Origin: Platerodrilus igneus
Lineage: Eukaryota > Arthropoda > Insecta > Coleoptera > Lycidae
Length of the DNA stretch: 64,000 nt
NCBI GenBank assembly: GCA_036346225.1
Contig: JARFIW010000139.1
Coordinates: 1,860,001 to 1,924,000 of the forward strand
Direction of reading: 5' to 3'
The notes beneath the pieces are model-generated. The model was given only the letters and a program-made list of their open reading frames with translations, did no database searches and was not told the origin of the DNA. This document shows, piece by piece, positions 12,933 to 25,054 of the stretch (its first letter is position 1; every line of letters begins with the position of its first letter). The translations under genes were made by a program, and so were the position numbers.

Positions 12933-13457
12933 GGTTTGTCCGAAAATCTAATTAGCGTCTGTGATTTTGGCATTTATCACCTTGTTATCTGGTTCCAATT
13001 ATACGTGACGCGTTCTATACGTTCTGGTCCAACATATACTATTATTGCGGCGTCGCATACTAATGCAAAAGACGATCGATTATTTATTGGTTATTCCAGA
13101 AATTTTTACGGTTTATTTTCAATATTCAAGCTGCTTCTAGGAATAAAATGTTTACTTATTAATGAGTTATACGAATTTGTGGTATTTTTAAATACCGATG
13201 GCACATCTTTTTATATTCTAGAAAATTCTTTATTTAGAATAAATTGCAATATCCACGGAGTAAGTAATTTAAACTTTAATTGTTTTTTAATGCAAAAGGG
13301 GTTCACTTTTATAGAAATTTTGCTTTCGTGTCAGAACTCAAAATTATTTATTAATTTTGAGGTTTTTAAATACACGTTGATTGAAGTTTCTCAAACTAAA
13401 TGCGTAAAGCTGTACTTTTTTATACTATTTATTGCAAATCAAATGCATTTTTATTAA
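12933..13457 (+). CDS. Orphan open frame of 174 codons, function unknown
   Basis: The frame stays open from just after a TAA (12930-12932) to a TAA ending at 13457, which is unusually long for DNA this rich in A and T. There is no ATG near its left end (the first codons are GGT, TTG, TCC), so it could be an internal exon or a gene that lost its start. The predicted product is hydrophobic and rich in Phe, Ile, Asn and Leu, with scattered cysteines. I recognise no family. A second, ATG-started frame follows 25 bases later (13483). The tight spacing recalls compact viral or symbiont-like coding, but nothing identifies either. It could still be chance. Confidence 0.3.
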   Translation, partial: GLSENLISVCDFGIYHLVIWFQLYVTRSIRSGPTYTIIAASHTNAKDDRLFIGYSRNFYGLFSIFKLLLGIKCLLINELYEFVVFLNTDGTSFYILENSLFRINCNIHGVSNLNFNCFLMQKGFTFIEILLSCQNSKLFINFEVFKYTLIEVSQTKCVKLYFFILFIANQMHFY

Positions 13458-13482
13458 AAATGTATTGATAATTATAAAATAA

Positions 13483-13665
13483 ATGCGTTGTATTGATCTT
13501 AAAACGATCGATTTTACGTTCGCATTTAAATGCGCTTTATGCTATCTAACAATTTACATATACAACTTACGTTACTTGCTATTTATTTACAATATGCTTA
13601 TACCATACAGGGTGATTATTTATACACGCGTAATTTGCGTTTTTGCATTGTACATAAATGAATAA
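13483..13665 (+). CDS. Small orphan ORF, 60 codons
   Basis: It starts at ATG with AAATAAATG context, 25 bases after the stop of the preceding orphan frame and in a different frame, and ends at TAA. The product is hydrophobic with several Cys and Tyr residues (FKCALCYLTIYIYNLRYLLF region) and could span a membrane. A 14-bp perfect palindrome, CGCATTTAAATGCG, lies inside it at 13521-13534. No family is recognised, and it may not be a gene. Confidence 0.2.
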   Translation: MRCIDLKTIDFTFAFKCALCYLTIYIYNLRYLLFIYNMLIPYRVIIYTRVICVFALYINE

Positions 13666-13710
13666 AGGTACGCTTGTATTATACAGAGCGTAACCATGAA
13701 TTTACAGAAA

Positions 13711-13711
13711 A

Positions 13712-13773
<62 letters not shown>
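13711..13773. repeat. (TA)n microsatellite
   Basis: An uninterrupted run of TA dinucleotides about 60 bp long. Confidence 0.95.
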
Positions 13774-13776
<3 letters not shown>

Positions 13777-15195
13777 ACTGTCAAGAAGGGGGTGGGCTTA
13801 TAAAATGTTTTAAACAGGGCTTCGAAACGATTTGCTAGAATGGGGGTATATTTGGTTTTGTTAGGGTATTTTGTTTCAGGTATTTTGGTTTATAAATTAA
13901 CAACAACTATTCCACGTTTATAAATTTATAAAGCTTTTCAAACTGCATTGCATTCAACAACGTATACCGGCCATAGACCAGGCTAAGCTAGTTGATAAGT
14001 TTGCATTGTATACGTATTTTAATTGTTATGGTTGCACGTATATGAAATTTAATTTGGAGTTAAAGTTTTTAGAACCTTTTGAATGTAAAAACAAATATCA
14101 AAATTGTGTGGTATACAGCACGCTTTTAAAACATTTAAGGAGTTAAATGATACTCTTGAAAAATTTGTAAATGAAGTTCAGTTTGAATATGTTTGTAACA
14201 ATTAAAGATTGGTTATGTAATGACAGGACGTTTACCGAATAAGACATAAATGTCTGTTACGTACAATTTAAAAGCTGAACCATCAAAGTTTGTTAGCTAT
14301 TTTCAATATTGTAAAAAGTTCAATATACATAAATCACTGGATTATCAAACCATCTAGAAAATGAATGTATCTAGAGAAAATGACTGTATTATTATTCAAT
14401 TATTAATAATTATAAATTGCATAGTGTGCGTAGAGATAGTTGTTATGGCAACGGAAACAAAGGAAGACGGATTTTATTTATAAAAAACTTCAAATTTATA
14501 TTACTGAAAAAATAGACGTGTTTTTGTACTGTTCTGAGTTTTATTTCATTTAAAAAGTTACGAGTAAATTTTGAAAGTCAAGTTGTACCTGGAGATAGCA
14601 AATAGTAGCAGTTTTGTGGCGAATAAAAATTAATTAAAAGAGGGAGTGCTGGTCTGTACCGTTATCGTTTTGAAGAGGAAAGAATAGTGGAATTGGAGTT
14701 ATCTGAGTATTTGTATAACATAGAATTTGTAAAAATATTAGTAGTTTTATAGTCTGGAGATTACCAGTTGCTCGAGTTACTTATTATTTACAGGAGGTGC
14801 CTGCAGTTGGTCACTTGGCTTCAGGACGGCTGGAAGGTGGCGCTTGTATCTGGATTCCAGGTATTAGTATTTAATATCTACGCAGTGCTTTAATCAAATT
14901 TATAAAAGTGGAACTAGTGTTTGGGGATACTTTTGGCTTTTAAAATTATTTTGAAAACTCCTTGGATATTTGTTTGGGTGTCTAGTTGAGAGGTGTTTGC
15001 CTAGGACGGACCCACTCTAGGTAGATTCCGCTACGTGTTTGACGGCCCTGTAAAATATTTAAGCGCAGCTGCCGTGTTAAATATTTAAAGATAAATTGTG
15101 TGGCATAACTCAACAAGGCTCTAAAATAAGACAAGGAGTGACAGATAGATATATTACGCCTATCACTAATAAGGTAGGATCACAGTATATATAAT

Positions 15196-15235
<40 letters not shown>

Positions 15236-16501
15236 CTCATATTTAGACCAGGGTAGAAAATTAAATAATCACATCAAATAATTTTAATCACCGTGTATAA
15301 TGAATATTATTAGATAATACGCGTTATTAAAACCGTGAAGCATAAAAATTTATTAGTTTCAGTAAAAATAAGAGATTTAAATCATGTACAAGACGCTTTA
15401 TATCAAAAGAAACAGTATTAAAAAGCTCTACGTGTAATGTAATTATTCCGAGGAAGGAAACAAATGGAAATTACGTGCAAAATTTATATTAATTAACCCT
15501 ATTTTAAGTAACCGGTATTAAACAAAGTGTACACATAATAATTAATATTTAACTTGTATTCGCTAAAAATGAAAGGATAGAAGTCAATTTTAATTGGAGT
15601 TAATTAAACCATTATTAATAATAAGCATAAAAGTCTGTGAAAATCTAAGATTATAATACCAGAAAATAAAGCTCTGAGAATTAATATTATGTTTGAACAC
15701 CTGCGTAGTTTAAATATCACGTACGGCGAAAATTTTGTAGATAACAAATGGTTTCAGAGAATCTTGTAGAAACCGTCGCATAATAGTTACGAGAAATGCT
15801 AAAGGTGGGTTATTTCACACTCACATGGACTAAAATAATCGATAATAAAGAATATCAATTTGCATCAATAAGAACAGGTTAGATAGAGACAGATAATATG
15901 CGCAAGACCGAGACACATATAGTAAAAGGCGTGAGTAGAGCAACGTCATGGGGTTGCGATTGGTTGAAAGTAAATGCAAAATTTGAGAGGTAAAAATAAC
16001 ATTTCTTTATTAAAGTCAATTAGTTATTTCCAGACTTTGCGTGCCGTGTTGAAATTTCTGAGATTTAACTGGGGTGAGTACTAAATTCATAAAACCGACG
16101 CGCGAGCGACGGAATGGGAACATAGCATGAGAAATTCTTAAGAATTGTCTGTTTTGAGGACAAAAGCGACGTGCCGGCTATCCGCTATATATACCGGTGG
16201 TAATATGAATTTCGTTCTCTTAGACTTTTGACTATTCGATGCGTTAAAAGCTCTCTTACATCTGCGACTTGATTCAACGCGTTAAACAGTGTTTTTTTTA
16301 GTGTGATAGAATAATTTAAAGTTTGCTCGTATATTTTGGTGATGTAAAACAGTTTGTTCTTTACGTGCTAACATGAATATACTTTAGTGCACTTAGATAC
16401 AAGGTAATAAAGTTTAGTATCACAGTACCAATTGGTAAAATTTACTACGACAAATAAATACACAAAAGTAGGCAGTTTTGGCGTATCTTGGTGAAAGAAG
16501 T
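13774..16501. other. Unrecognised stretch with a TA microsatellite
   Basis: No coding frame is supported. A further (TA)n run lies at 15185-15234. A TATATATA box at 16186-16193 and an ATTGG (reverse CCAAT) at 15959-15963 could belong to a promoter for the small ORF at 16502, but they are weak evidence in AT-rich DNA. Confidence 0.45.
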
Positions 16502-16612
16502 ATGAATTTCTTTGTTATTTTCGGGGTATTAATACTTAAATGGTGCATAAACGTGTCTGGATCCACGAAACAAGGGTCAGTTATACACAGATTAGTTCCG
16601 GAAAAGCCCTGA
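16502..16612 (+). CDS. Candidate small secreted peptide, 36 codons
   Basis: An ATG at 16502 opens a short frame whose first 20 residues (MNFFVIFGVLILKWCINVSG) look like a signal peptide: a hydrophobic core, then a small-residue Ser-Gly end. About 16 polar residues follow and end in VPEKP before TGA. A TATA-like box lies about 310 bp upstream. There is no known family, and the same pattern can arise by chance. The frame might also continue through an unseen splice. Confidence 0.2.
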   Translation: MNFFVIFGVLILKWCINVSGSTKQGSVIHRLVPEKP

Positions 16613-17389
16613 AACAACTTTAAATAAATGGTGATGGAGAAAATTTTAAAGCGTTGAGAATCAGAAGCCGTAAATATAACCCAGTTGGAATGGTGTGATT
16701 AACAAAGGGACGATGTACATTGAAGCTACGAGTGCAAGTAACCTTCAGGTAAATTATAGTATTTTGTTTGAACTTTGATATTTTTGTGTGTGTTGAATAA
16801 CTTTATAATTGATTTACTCAAAATGGACAGTAGTGAAATGGTACTAACAATAATATTTTAATTTTAAGGTGAAATTTGCTTGTTTAAGTAGAAAGGGTAT
16901 TTAGTATTGATGTTCTGGATTATGATGAAAATTTAGGGTATGTCTTTGAGCTCAATTAGACGAACCTGGTTAATTAACGTAAAGGGTGGTAGATGCTCCT
17001 TTGTACTCTGCATATATTGTTATAGTAATTAGTAGGCATCCTACAAGGACTTTAATTCTGGATGCACATTAAAATGAAAATAAATTTAATTTTGAAATTT
17101 TCCGATATTAAAATTTATGCTGAATATTAATTTTGAAATTTTAATGTATTGTGAATATTGATGTAAATAGAGTTGACGTTGATGTTTGTGGTAGGAATGT
17201 GTTTGTTTTTTTATGTATGAGGATGAAAGCTATCTAGAGGAGCAGCCGAGGCGATTAACAGAAGAAAGTCAATGGACCAACACAGTAAAAGTAATGAATA
17301 GCTTTTGTAGGATTCACAGCATTCTTGACATCCAATTCGTAGGGGCTCGATTCGAAAAGCGGAGTACCCGGATTTTGGTGGTTTCACAG

Positions 17390-17391
<2 letters not shown>
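16613..17391. other. Unrecognised stretch
   Basis: No gene is supported. A short open frame ending at a donor-like CAG|GTAAAT near 16749 is not enough to call an exon. Confidence 0.4.

Positions 17392-17436
<45 letters not shown>
17392..17436. repeat. (TA)n microsatellite
   Basis: A clean TA repeat just beyond the 3' side of the Penelope-like fragment. The frame that reads into it as poly Tyr-Ile is an artefact. Confidence 0.95.
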
Positions 17437-17439
<3 letters not shown>

Positions 17440-17499
17440 TTTGACCAATATGTTTAGCTAATTTATCTTTCTTGGATATGCGTCACTGCTGAATAAAAC

Positions 17500-18345
17500 T
17501 CTAAGATGGTTTAACCCATTTAATACATTTTACGCGTTTCGGTCATTTAGGACCGTTTTTAAAAATCATCTACAATAAATACTACCATTAGTTTTGATCA
17601 CTTATTTCTTACATTTTTTTAATTTACATACCTACAAATTGGTAATAATAATTTTAAGTCAAGTTGTTTAAAATACTAAAGTACTTTAATAGTTAAAACT
17701 TATTTACAAACAAAACAACATATTAAAAATTCTTCTCTTTTTCCTCCTATCTATTAGGAGTTAGTTTACAGACTATAGCAAATGTTCATTCTTTATTTGC
17801 CATCGGGGACCATTAAAGAAATGTTATCTTTATCTTTTATAAATTTCAAAAGTTTATTTTCACTCTAGATGCAATATCATATTTATTTCCTACGAATTAT
17901 ATTAAAATAAATATTTGAAAAGTTTTCCGGTCAACTTTGAATTTATCGAATATTCATTTCTCTGGATATGAATTGTTTCCAATACTTGTCTTCTGTTGAC
18001 CTTTTTTTCTGTACCTAAAATATCCACGTTTTCAAAATCAAAATTGTGTGCATTATTAAGGGCATGTGAGGCAAGTGCTGTACATTTTTATTACCCGTTT
18101 GTACTGAGAATTTATGCTCGTATACCCTTTTGTGTAAATACTGCTTGGTGTTCCCAATATAACATCTTTGACAGTCCCTACAATTAATTTTATAAATCAC
18201 ATGGGTTTTGTTTTTATTTTCAATTGCGGGTTTTAATTTTGTAAAAAAGGTTTTGGAAACATTATTAGGTTTGTGTACTACTTTTATATTGTGGTTTTTT
18301 AAGTACTTTTTTATCTTTTCAGATATCGAGTACGTTCTCGGGTTA
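17500..18345 (-). pseudogene. Penelope-like retroelement, RT tail plus GIY-YIG endonuclease
   Basis: Read on the minus strand from 18345, the frame gives a reverse-transcriptase C-terminal linker (SISEKIKKYLKNHNIK), then the GIY-YIG domain: IYKINCRDCQRCYIGNTKQY, with the IY...YIG strands and a following KRVYEH containing the conserved arginine. Near 18075 a frameshift moves the reading to a second frame with the domain end (ASHALNNAHNFDFENVDILG, then RRQVLETIHIQ). This is the standard C-terminus of EN-bearing Penelope-like elements, in which the endonuclease nicks target DNA for reverse transcription. Only the 3' portion is present; the RT catalytic core is missing. The 3' tail carries a hairpin at 17540-17555 next to GAAACGCG. 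Confidence 0.88.
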
Positions 18346-18373
18346 TCTGAAAAGATAAAAAAGTACTTAAAAA
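18296..18373. repeat. Perfect palindrome, 30-bp arms with 18-nt loop
   Basis: The left arm 18296-18325 (TTTTTAAGTACTTTTTTATC...) is exactly complementary to 18344-18373, with an 18-nt loop at 18326-18343. The left arm is the start of the Penelope-like coding remnant (the KIKKYLK region), so the right arm is a short inverted copy of the element's truncated 5' end. Inverted 5' extensions are known in this class. Confidence 0.95.
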
Positions 18374-19596
18374 TGAGTTAAATATAGAAACAATTTTACT
18401 CAAACAATTATGTAGAATGGTAGTGAATTAGGAATGGCTAGTGCTATAAAAGCACAACAGTAGAATGTTCAAGCCAGAAAGAACGTGTAACAGAACAATA
18501 TATGCAGGAATTGTATTAGAATAGGTTTTATCGGAACAAATCGTGTTGCCAAATTACAACACGCGAGCAGAGGTGTCGCCTATAACAGGTAGTTATACAA
18601 AATGTCGAAATGGAAGTGTGGGAATATTTAAAAAAGTCGTAAATCGAACGAAAATATTTGGAAGTGTAAAATTAAACGTAACAAATTGAGTGTTGAAATT
18701 CTTCCAAAAAAATGTTTTATCATGGATCATGAATTAGAAACATAAATCATCCATTGCTCTTAAGAAAGTCCTGCCGGTTTGACAACTGGGCTTACTTAAA
18801 CATATTTTTGTTGCAGCAATTTAGAATTAATTTAGTAAGGGATTCACGTTTACTATTGAAAGCAGACAAATATTTAGCAATTTCTCGTTTATCTAATTCA
18901 CTCGTAGTGGGTAACAAATACAAAGCACGTAAAAGGTAACATGTGCTTATTCTAATACTATCGAAGCTTGTAACTTTAACATAACTAATCCCATCGTTGG
19001 GTTTAGTGCGGACGTTTTTCGTCCCAGTTTGGTTTTAGAGTTAGACGATTGCTCTTTTTGGCTTTGGAATGTTAGGGTATTAAGCTAGAACTTCGTAGCT
19101 TGGAAAAGCAACGCAATGTGTTACGTAAAGTGATTGTCCAAGAGTTTTTTAAATAAGTTCAAATATTTCAATTAGCAACATCATTTGGTCATAATTGGAT
19201 GTCGCTTTAGAGTTCCCATATTTTATTTTTTTTCTTTTTGCAGTTGTTGTTTGGATGCATATTAATTGTAACCTAATTATGTAACAATGCTTTGTTAAAA
19301 ATGGATTTTATACCTTTATGGTGAACATTGTAAAATGTTAACTGCATGGATTGTTTTCTTTCAGATGGTTATGTAGTTAGTAGACCTTGATTTTTTTGGT
19401 CTGATTATTATTAAAGCAGTTTAAACTAACTTTTTGTTAGTGTAACACATCCTACTTCAGAACGGATTGTCGTGTTGTTTCAAAAAAATAATTTTATGCA
19501 ATAACCATTACAAACCCATATCATGAAAGCATTCTCCTACATATCCCTCTCCACCAACCCCCTGATAACCTATCAAAACACAGTAATCCCTACCTT
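18374..19596. other. Unrecognised stretch up to the Harbinger terminus
   Basis: No gene or RNA is recognised. The 61-codon frame at 18754-18939 has no motifs. Confidence 0.45.
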
Positions 19597-19612
19597 GGGG
19601 TCGATTTTTGAA
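19597..19612 (+). repeat. Harbinger left terminal inverted repeat
   Basis: GGGGTCGATTTTTGAA matches the complement of 25055-25070 with one mismatch. Confidence 0.8.
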
Positions 19613-19892
19613 CCAAACGGATTTAATTCCAATGAGAAAGCAGCCATGTTTTCCAATGCTAACATCAAAAGCCCATTTGTGAAATTCCCGCGAGAATAGA
19701 TTCCAATGAAAAGCGTTGGAAATTTTACCAATACTAGTTCGTATGGGAATAACGAATAGTCATGAGAAAAACAACATGACATAACCTTAATGTCAAACTT
19801 TTAATTCTAAATTGACACGCAAAACTTTAAACCGCAAGCGTTTTATTTATATTGTATAGTTTCTGGTTCGAATTAATATTAATCAGTAAACA

Positions 19893-22741
19893 ATGGACGA
19901 ATTAATGTTTATTGGCGCTATAGAAAATATTGAATTTGCCGAAATGATGTTAGGCATTCCCAGACTTTCACTCAGAAAAGATCCCTTCACTGCCCTAAAT
20001 GACAGAACCTTTATAAAAGTATTTAGATTGTCCAAGGAGTTGACACAATATTTACTAGATTTATTGGACAATTTCCTACGTCAACCTACAAGAATATCAG
20101 CCTTGACTACTCAAACCAAGGTATAATGCTTTTGCAAAAAGTGGTTGTCTACTCCTTGGTACAGCTATCTGTAAGGGAGCAAAAAATATATCTAATACCT
20201 CGGGACTGCTACACTGGCTGCAAACTCCGTCTCCCTAAGTATGGGCAGAATCTAAACAAAACACTAATTTTGCTTACAAAAAAAAACATAGCCTAAGCTA
20301 TAATAATTTAAGAGCATAAAACGTCTAATAATTTCTTCAGGGGTGGGATGACCTGTATAGCTTAACACAGTAGTGTACCATTTAATGCACTAAGTCACAA
20401 ACACACCAGTTCAATAAATAAACAATTGGAAGGCAAAGTATTTCTAATGTTTTCGTAATATATGTACAAGAAAAGGTATGTACAAATAAGCATGATTCGA
20501 CTTAATTCCTTAAGAAAAGATTCAAGCAGCAAAACTATATACAACTGACTTAAACTTTCATAAGTCAAAATTTTATATACAATTAATGGAAAAAATTAAA
20601 TTACGTTAAATTATTTACAATTAATTTAAATGCGCCGATAAGTGTCTGAGCTCATAACCTCATCAGTGTTACACTGTTTGTTAATACAAAATATTTATAC
20701 AAAGCACTTTATGTAAAGTTGCTATATTTTCAAAGTGAAATTCAATTTAGGTAACGGTCATTATAGTTCAAATTTAATTTTAAGTAAATGTGGACTGATA
20801 CCGGTATTAAAATTATCTAGCAGGCATCAGGTAACTTACTAACAATTTTAAAATAGAATTAATTTAGAACGTCCAGGAATGTTTACAACAATTCATAGGG
20901 TAAGTTACGGATAAAGATTATTTTAGTTTACACTTTTGTTTAGATAAATTATGTTCCAAACCCGATCAGATAAGAAAGCCATAAATACCTAATTACATGA
21001 TTTGTAGAAAAACCAATATCATCTGCCTGCAACCAGCCAAACCTAACCGCCAGCTGCGTCCTTGACTCGACTTGACCCTTGCAATGACCATGGAATTATG
21101 AAGTATCAGCAACCTTTGCTCTCCAAACTCGCACTTGTAGATTCTTCACCTGTTATTTGTTTAAATTCGAATGGTACAGCTTCCTATGAATTTCCTTTTA
21201 CTCAAATCCAAATTTATGCCAACGCCATTAGATAACTGGCAAACCTCTTTCGTTCAAGACGGTACCTTAGTCATCTAATTTTTAAAATAACTACAGTTAT
21301 TTGTTTCAGCCGTAACTGACAGCTAAAATTTGTAATACTTCATTAGCAAAATTTTATTTAAAAGAAATCTCACCTACCACTAGCCTGCTGTAAGTTTCGT
21401 TAAGTAAAACTTTTTAAACCGAACTCGCTTCTTTGCAAAAATTCTTCCTAAGAAAACCGATCTCTCGAATCACCATCATGCTTGCAAGTTCAAATCAACA
21501 AGAACCAGAAAACCGAGACGACCTCGAGTATAGCCGTCGGATCTCGAATCCCTACTCCGTTCTAACTTGTTCTACCCGCAATAGAACTGTATATTACCAT
21601 AGATGTATACGCTACGTAATTAGCATTGCCTAGCTATAATGATATTAGCAGGATTTTACACTGTTACATGGTGAATAATCCTGTTCTGTAGGTATTGATT
21701 GCATTAGCCTTTTTTGCGTCCGGGTCCTATCAAACAATGGTTGGCTATAACTTATTTTGTGGCGTTAGTCAGAGCAGTGTTAGCAACAGCACAACTGAAG
21801 TTGTTGCAGCCCTCAATCAACCAGAAATTTTTAACGAATGGGTGGCATTTCCAAGTAATATACAAGAAATGTCTGCTATTCGCGATAGGTACGTGTAATC
21901 TATGATAGTAATAATACAAAATATAGGTATTCGTTAATAGATTCTACACGCTATATGGAATTCCAGGGATTATTGGCATAATTGACTGCAGTTACGTTGC
22001 AATAGTAGCACCCCAAGAACATGACAGATTATATCCAGAACATATTTATACAAACAGAAAAAAATATCATTGCATTAACGTGCAACTTGTAAGTTACCCA
22101 GTATGTTTGTGGTGTTATATGTAGTGCATTATTTTAGATTTGTGATTCAACATTAAAAATCTTAAATGTTAATGCTCGGTTTCCCGGAAGTACACAATAC
22201 GCTTGTATTTGGAGCAGATCGCAAGTTAAAGTGGCATTAAGTACAGTAACACAAAATAGAGGACCTGAATTTTACCTTATAGGTACAGTACAAGTCTACT
22301 ACAAACTGAACTTTTGTAATAATGTTATGTATAGGAGATTCTGGTTACCCTCTACGAGAATGGTTGCAGACACCCGTACGTAATCCAGAGCATGGTACTG
22401 CAGAATTTCGATATAATGCAGCATTTCTTACAGCTCGAAGCACAATCAAACGCTGTAATGGATTGTTAAAGGCAGGATTTCGATGTTTATTGCGGCACTG
22501 TGTATTACATTATTTACCGTCTAAGGCTTCACTCATTGTTAATGCCTGCACTGTGCTACACAATATGTGTACCTGTTTCAACGTTCCAGATCCTGAAGTA
22601 GATGATGATGTTGACGACAACGTTCTTGATTTTGGTATCATTAATGACGATGTTGAGTTTAATGATGCACAAGGCAATAATCAAGAACTAAATGAAGGTA
22701 GAAATTTACAAGCACGCATCATACGAAACTACTTTGCATAA
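19893..22741 (+). CDS. HARBI1-like PIF/Harbinger transposase, five exons
   Basis: Exons are 19893-20120, 21692-21888, 21941-22088, 22138-22282 and 22335-22741. All introns begin GT and end AG, and their phases (0, 2, 0, 1) join into one uninterrupted 374-residue frame, close to the usual HARBI1 size of about 350. Residues 77-141 give the ALAFFASGSYQ / GVSQSSVSNS helix-turn-helix-like part. The DDE_4 nuclease follows: first acidic residue D157 in IIDCSYVAIVAP, N-terminus of the PGST strand at 192-213, second acidic residue D241 in GDSGYPLREW. The expected glutamate (family IERTFG) is Lys278 in STIKRCNGLLK, through an AAA codon, so strand transfer is probably abolished. The family's PGSTHDS is PGSTQYA here. 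The C-terminus is acidic. The intact splicing despite a lost catalytic residue may mean recent inactivation or a retained DNA-binding role. Confidence 0.88.
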
Positions 22742-22794
22742 TAATGCTCTTAAACAATGCAAATACTCCCTGTATGTTTGTTGTGGTTTGTTTA

Positions 22795-22930
22795 GTATTC
22801 TTCTTAATCTTCTTTGGGGATTAAACCACTCATAGTTTTTAAAATTATCTTTATTAACGTTTCGATCCATAACCTAGGATCGTTTTCAAAATAATAAAAA
22901 CTTCAAGTTTGACATTTATGACATAAATTG
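22795..22930 (-). other. Penelope-tail-like hairpin region inside Harbinger
   Basis: CGATCC and GGATCG pair at 22863-22882. On the minus strand the stem is followed at once by GAAACG and then AATAAAGA. The Penelope-like fragment tail at 17520-17580 has the same order (GGTC stem, GAAACG). This suggests a small piece of a Penelope-like terminus lies here. No coding part is recognised in 22930-23650; the 74-codon minus frame at 23105-23329 has no identifiable domain. Confidence 0.4.
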
Positions 22931-23655
22931 AAGGTGACTTTGATTTATTGATGTTTGAAATATTTGGTTTGAGTACACTAAGCAAAAATTTTTAAAGTTT
23001 AAATGAATAATTGCCTTCAATTTGTGTTACGGCCTGGGACCGACTTTTTTAGGTAGCCAATACGCTTAACGTGAAATCAGCTGATTAATTTTTATTTTAA
23101 AAATTCAATAACTTGGGAATTGGAAAACATTTTTTAACATGTTTCTATTTATACAATTTAGAGGATGGTTATTAAAGAAGTGTGCAATTGCATTATTAAA
23201 AGGCTTAAGTAGTTGTTTTTTTATATTTATTTTGAAGGGGAAATCATTATGATTTAGGCTACCTCTTTGGTAAATTTTAACATTGTTCTGAGGTAACCTT
23301 ATGGTGGGTTTACACTTGTCAGATACCAATGTTGTTCTATGAAGGTTGTATATGGATCTGAGGCGACCCTATCAAATTTCGCAAAAAATGTATATATAAT
23401 TCGCTTCCGTAATTGTAACAATTTAATTATATTATTATACCAAAATAAAGTTTCAAATGATTGTTTTTTTTAAGGATTGAAGGAAATTATAGTATACAAC
23501 ACATTTTACACACTTCTTAGACACTTGTTTACATTTTATTCAAATTATAAAAAAATAAATAATGAAATAAGTATGTATATCAAACAAATAAGCTAACATA
23601 AACATAATATTAAAACTAAAATTATAAATGTATTAAACATCATTATTGTTTTTTT

Positions 23656-24551
23656 TAAATTGATGCCAATGTGATTAAGGCCGATGCAATTTTTTCTGTT
23701 GCTTCTACCTGTGCCCGCAACAAAACCAGCTTTTCATTATAGTAATTTTTTTATATTTAGTTTTTCTCTAGTTAAAGCAGCAAACTCGTTGCTAGCCTTA
23801 ATTGACTCTGTTAGTCTACGGGTAGCAAAGTTTTTTGATTTAGGTTTGCTTAGTTTAGATATGGTATTGGCATTGGGTGGTGGATCATTGCTGTTTTTGG
23901 ACGAACCTACTATAGGAACCACTGTCGACAAAGTTGGTTCAGACACAGGGTTAATATCTATAGGTTTCATATTAACATCCTTCACACTACTGTAATCCTC
24001 TCTGCTTGTATCAAATTGATGATCTCCAGCGTACATGTGGTTATTATCAATGTTACAATATAAATTAGAACAAAAAAATATACTAAAAATGCATATCTAC
24101 CATAACAACTGATTCCACTATTGATGGGTCTCCTTCAACTGTTGTAGTATCTAAAACTTTTAAAACCATTTCATCGTCTTCTGTAAAGATAATTGGGGTT
24201 GGTGGACCCCCATCAGTACCTTGAGCATATTTATTCACCTCAGTGCATTTCTTCTTTGTATTTTTCTTTATGTCCTGCCAAGCCAATAAATAAATATTAG
24301 AAATGATCGTAAATTACAATTACAACAACTGCACATACCCTACGCCATTCATTCCAAGTTTTGTTTGCACCTGGAATAGCATTTAGCTTGGTAGCTATAT
24401 CTGACCACTTTCTTTGAGCATCTTTATAGGTAAATTGTGGTCCAAACTTTCCTCTTCGTAAAACTTCATTGTTAGTCATCAACTCAATTAACAACGTTTT
24501 TTGTTTGTCGGATAAGTGACCACTCTTTTTTCGCTCCTCGAGTCGTTCCAT
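23656..24551 (-). CDS. Myb/SANT-like DNA-binding protein of the Harbinger element
   Basis: Exon 1 (24551-24339, 71 codons) encodes the trihelix-type domain: SDKQKTLLIELM, GKFGPQFTYKDAQRKWSDIA, LNAIPGANKTWNEWRR. Three helices with conserved Trp residues resemble insect zeste-like Myb/SANT proteins. It ends at GTATGTGC, and exon 2 (24274-24101, 58 codons, phase 0) continues with DIKKNTKKK, a GTDGGPPTPI loop and EGDPSIVES, as in that family. A Ser/Pro-rich linker and basic C-terminal part lie at about 24020-23740. A one-base shift near 23740 is needed to reach the expected Leu/Lys helix that ends at TAA (23656-23658). The exon 2/3 junction is unresolved. In PIF/Harbinger this partner carries the transposase to DNA ends. 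Probably damaged here. Confidence 0.78.
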
Positions 24552-25054
24552 AATTAAATTTATAACAAAAATGTTAAAATTTAAATACTACTCTGACTTG
24601 AGATTAAATACTTCAAACTAATTGACACATATAAAAACTGTGGTTAAGTTAGATTTGTTTTTGTAATGTAAATGGCCTGTGCTAAAATGCCGCCGACTTT
24701 TATCAATAAAGAATATATTAATATATACAATTTAATAGAGAAGAATTGATCTAGCCTAAAGAGAGATTTAATGTAATTTGTTTTTGATTACGGATATATT
24801 TACGACCGTTGTACCCGATTAGTCAGTTTTTGTAGTAAAATCTAATTTAAACACAATTTTCACCTATGTACCCATATAAATTTTGCGGCACTTTAGCAAC
24901 CGCAATGTAAACTAGCAAGAGAATAAGCGCCATTGCCAAACTTATAATAACTCCCATTGGAATCTCATTTCCCAGCAGTTCAAAAATAACATAAATACTT
25001 GTCAGTGGAATATATGCGTGTGTTGGAATTCCAATGAGAATATATTCCAATACT

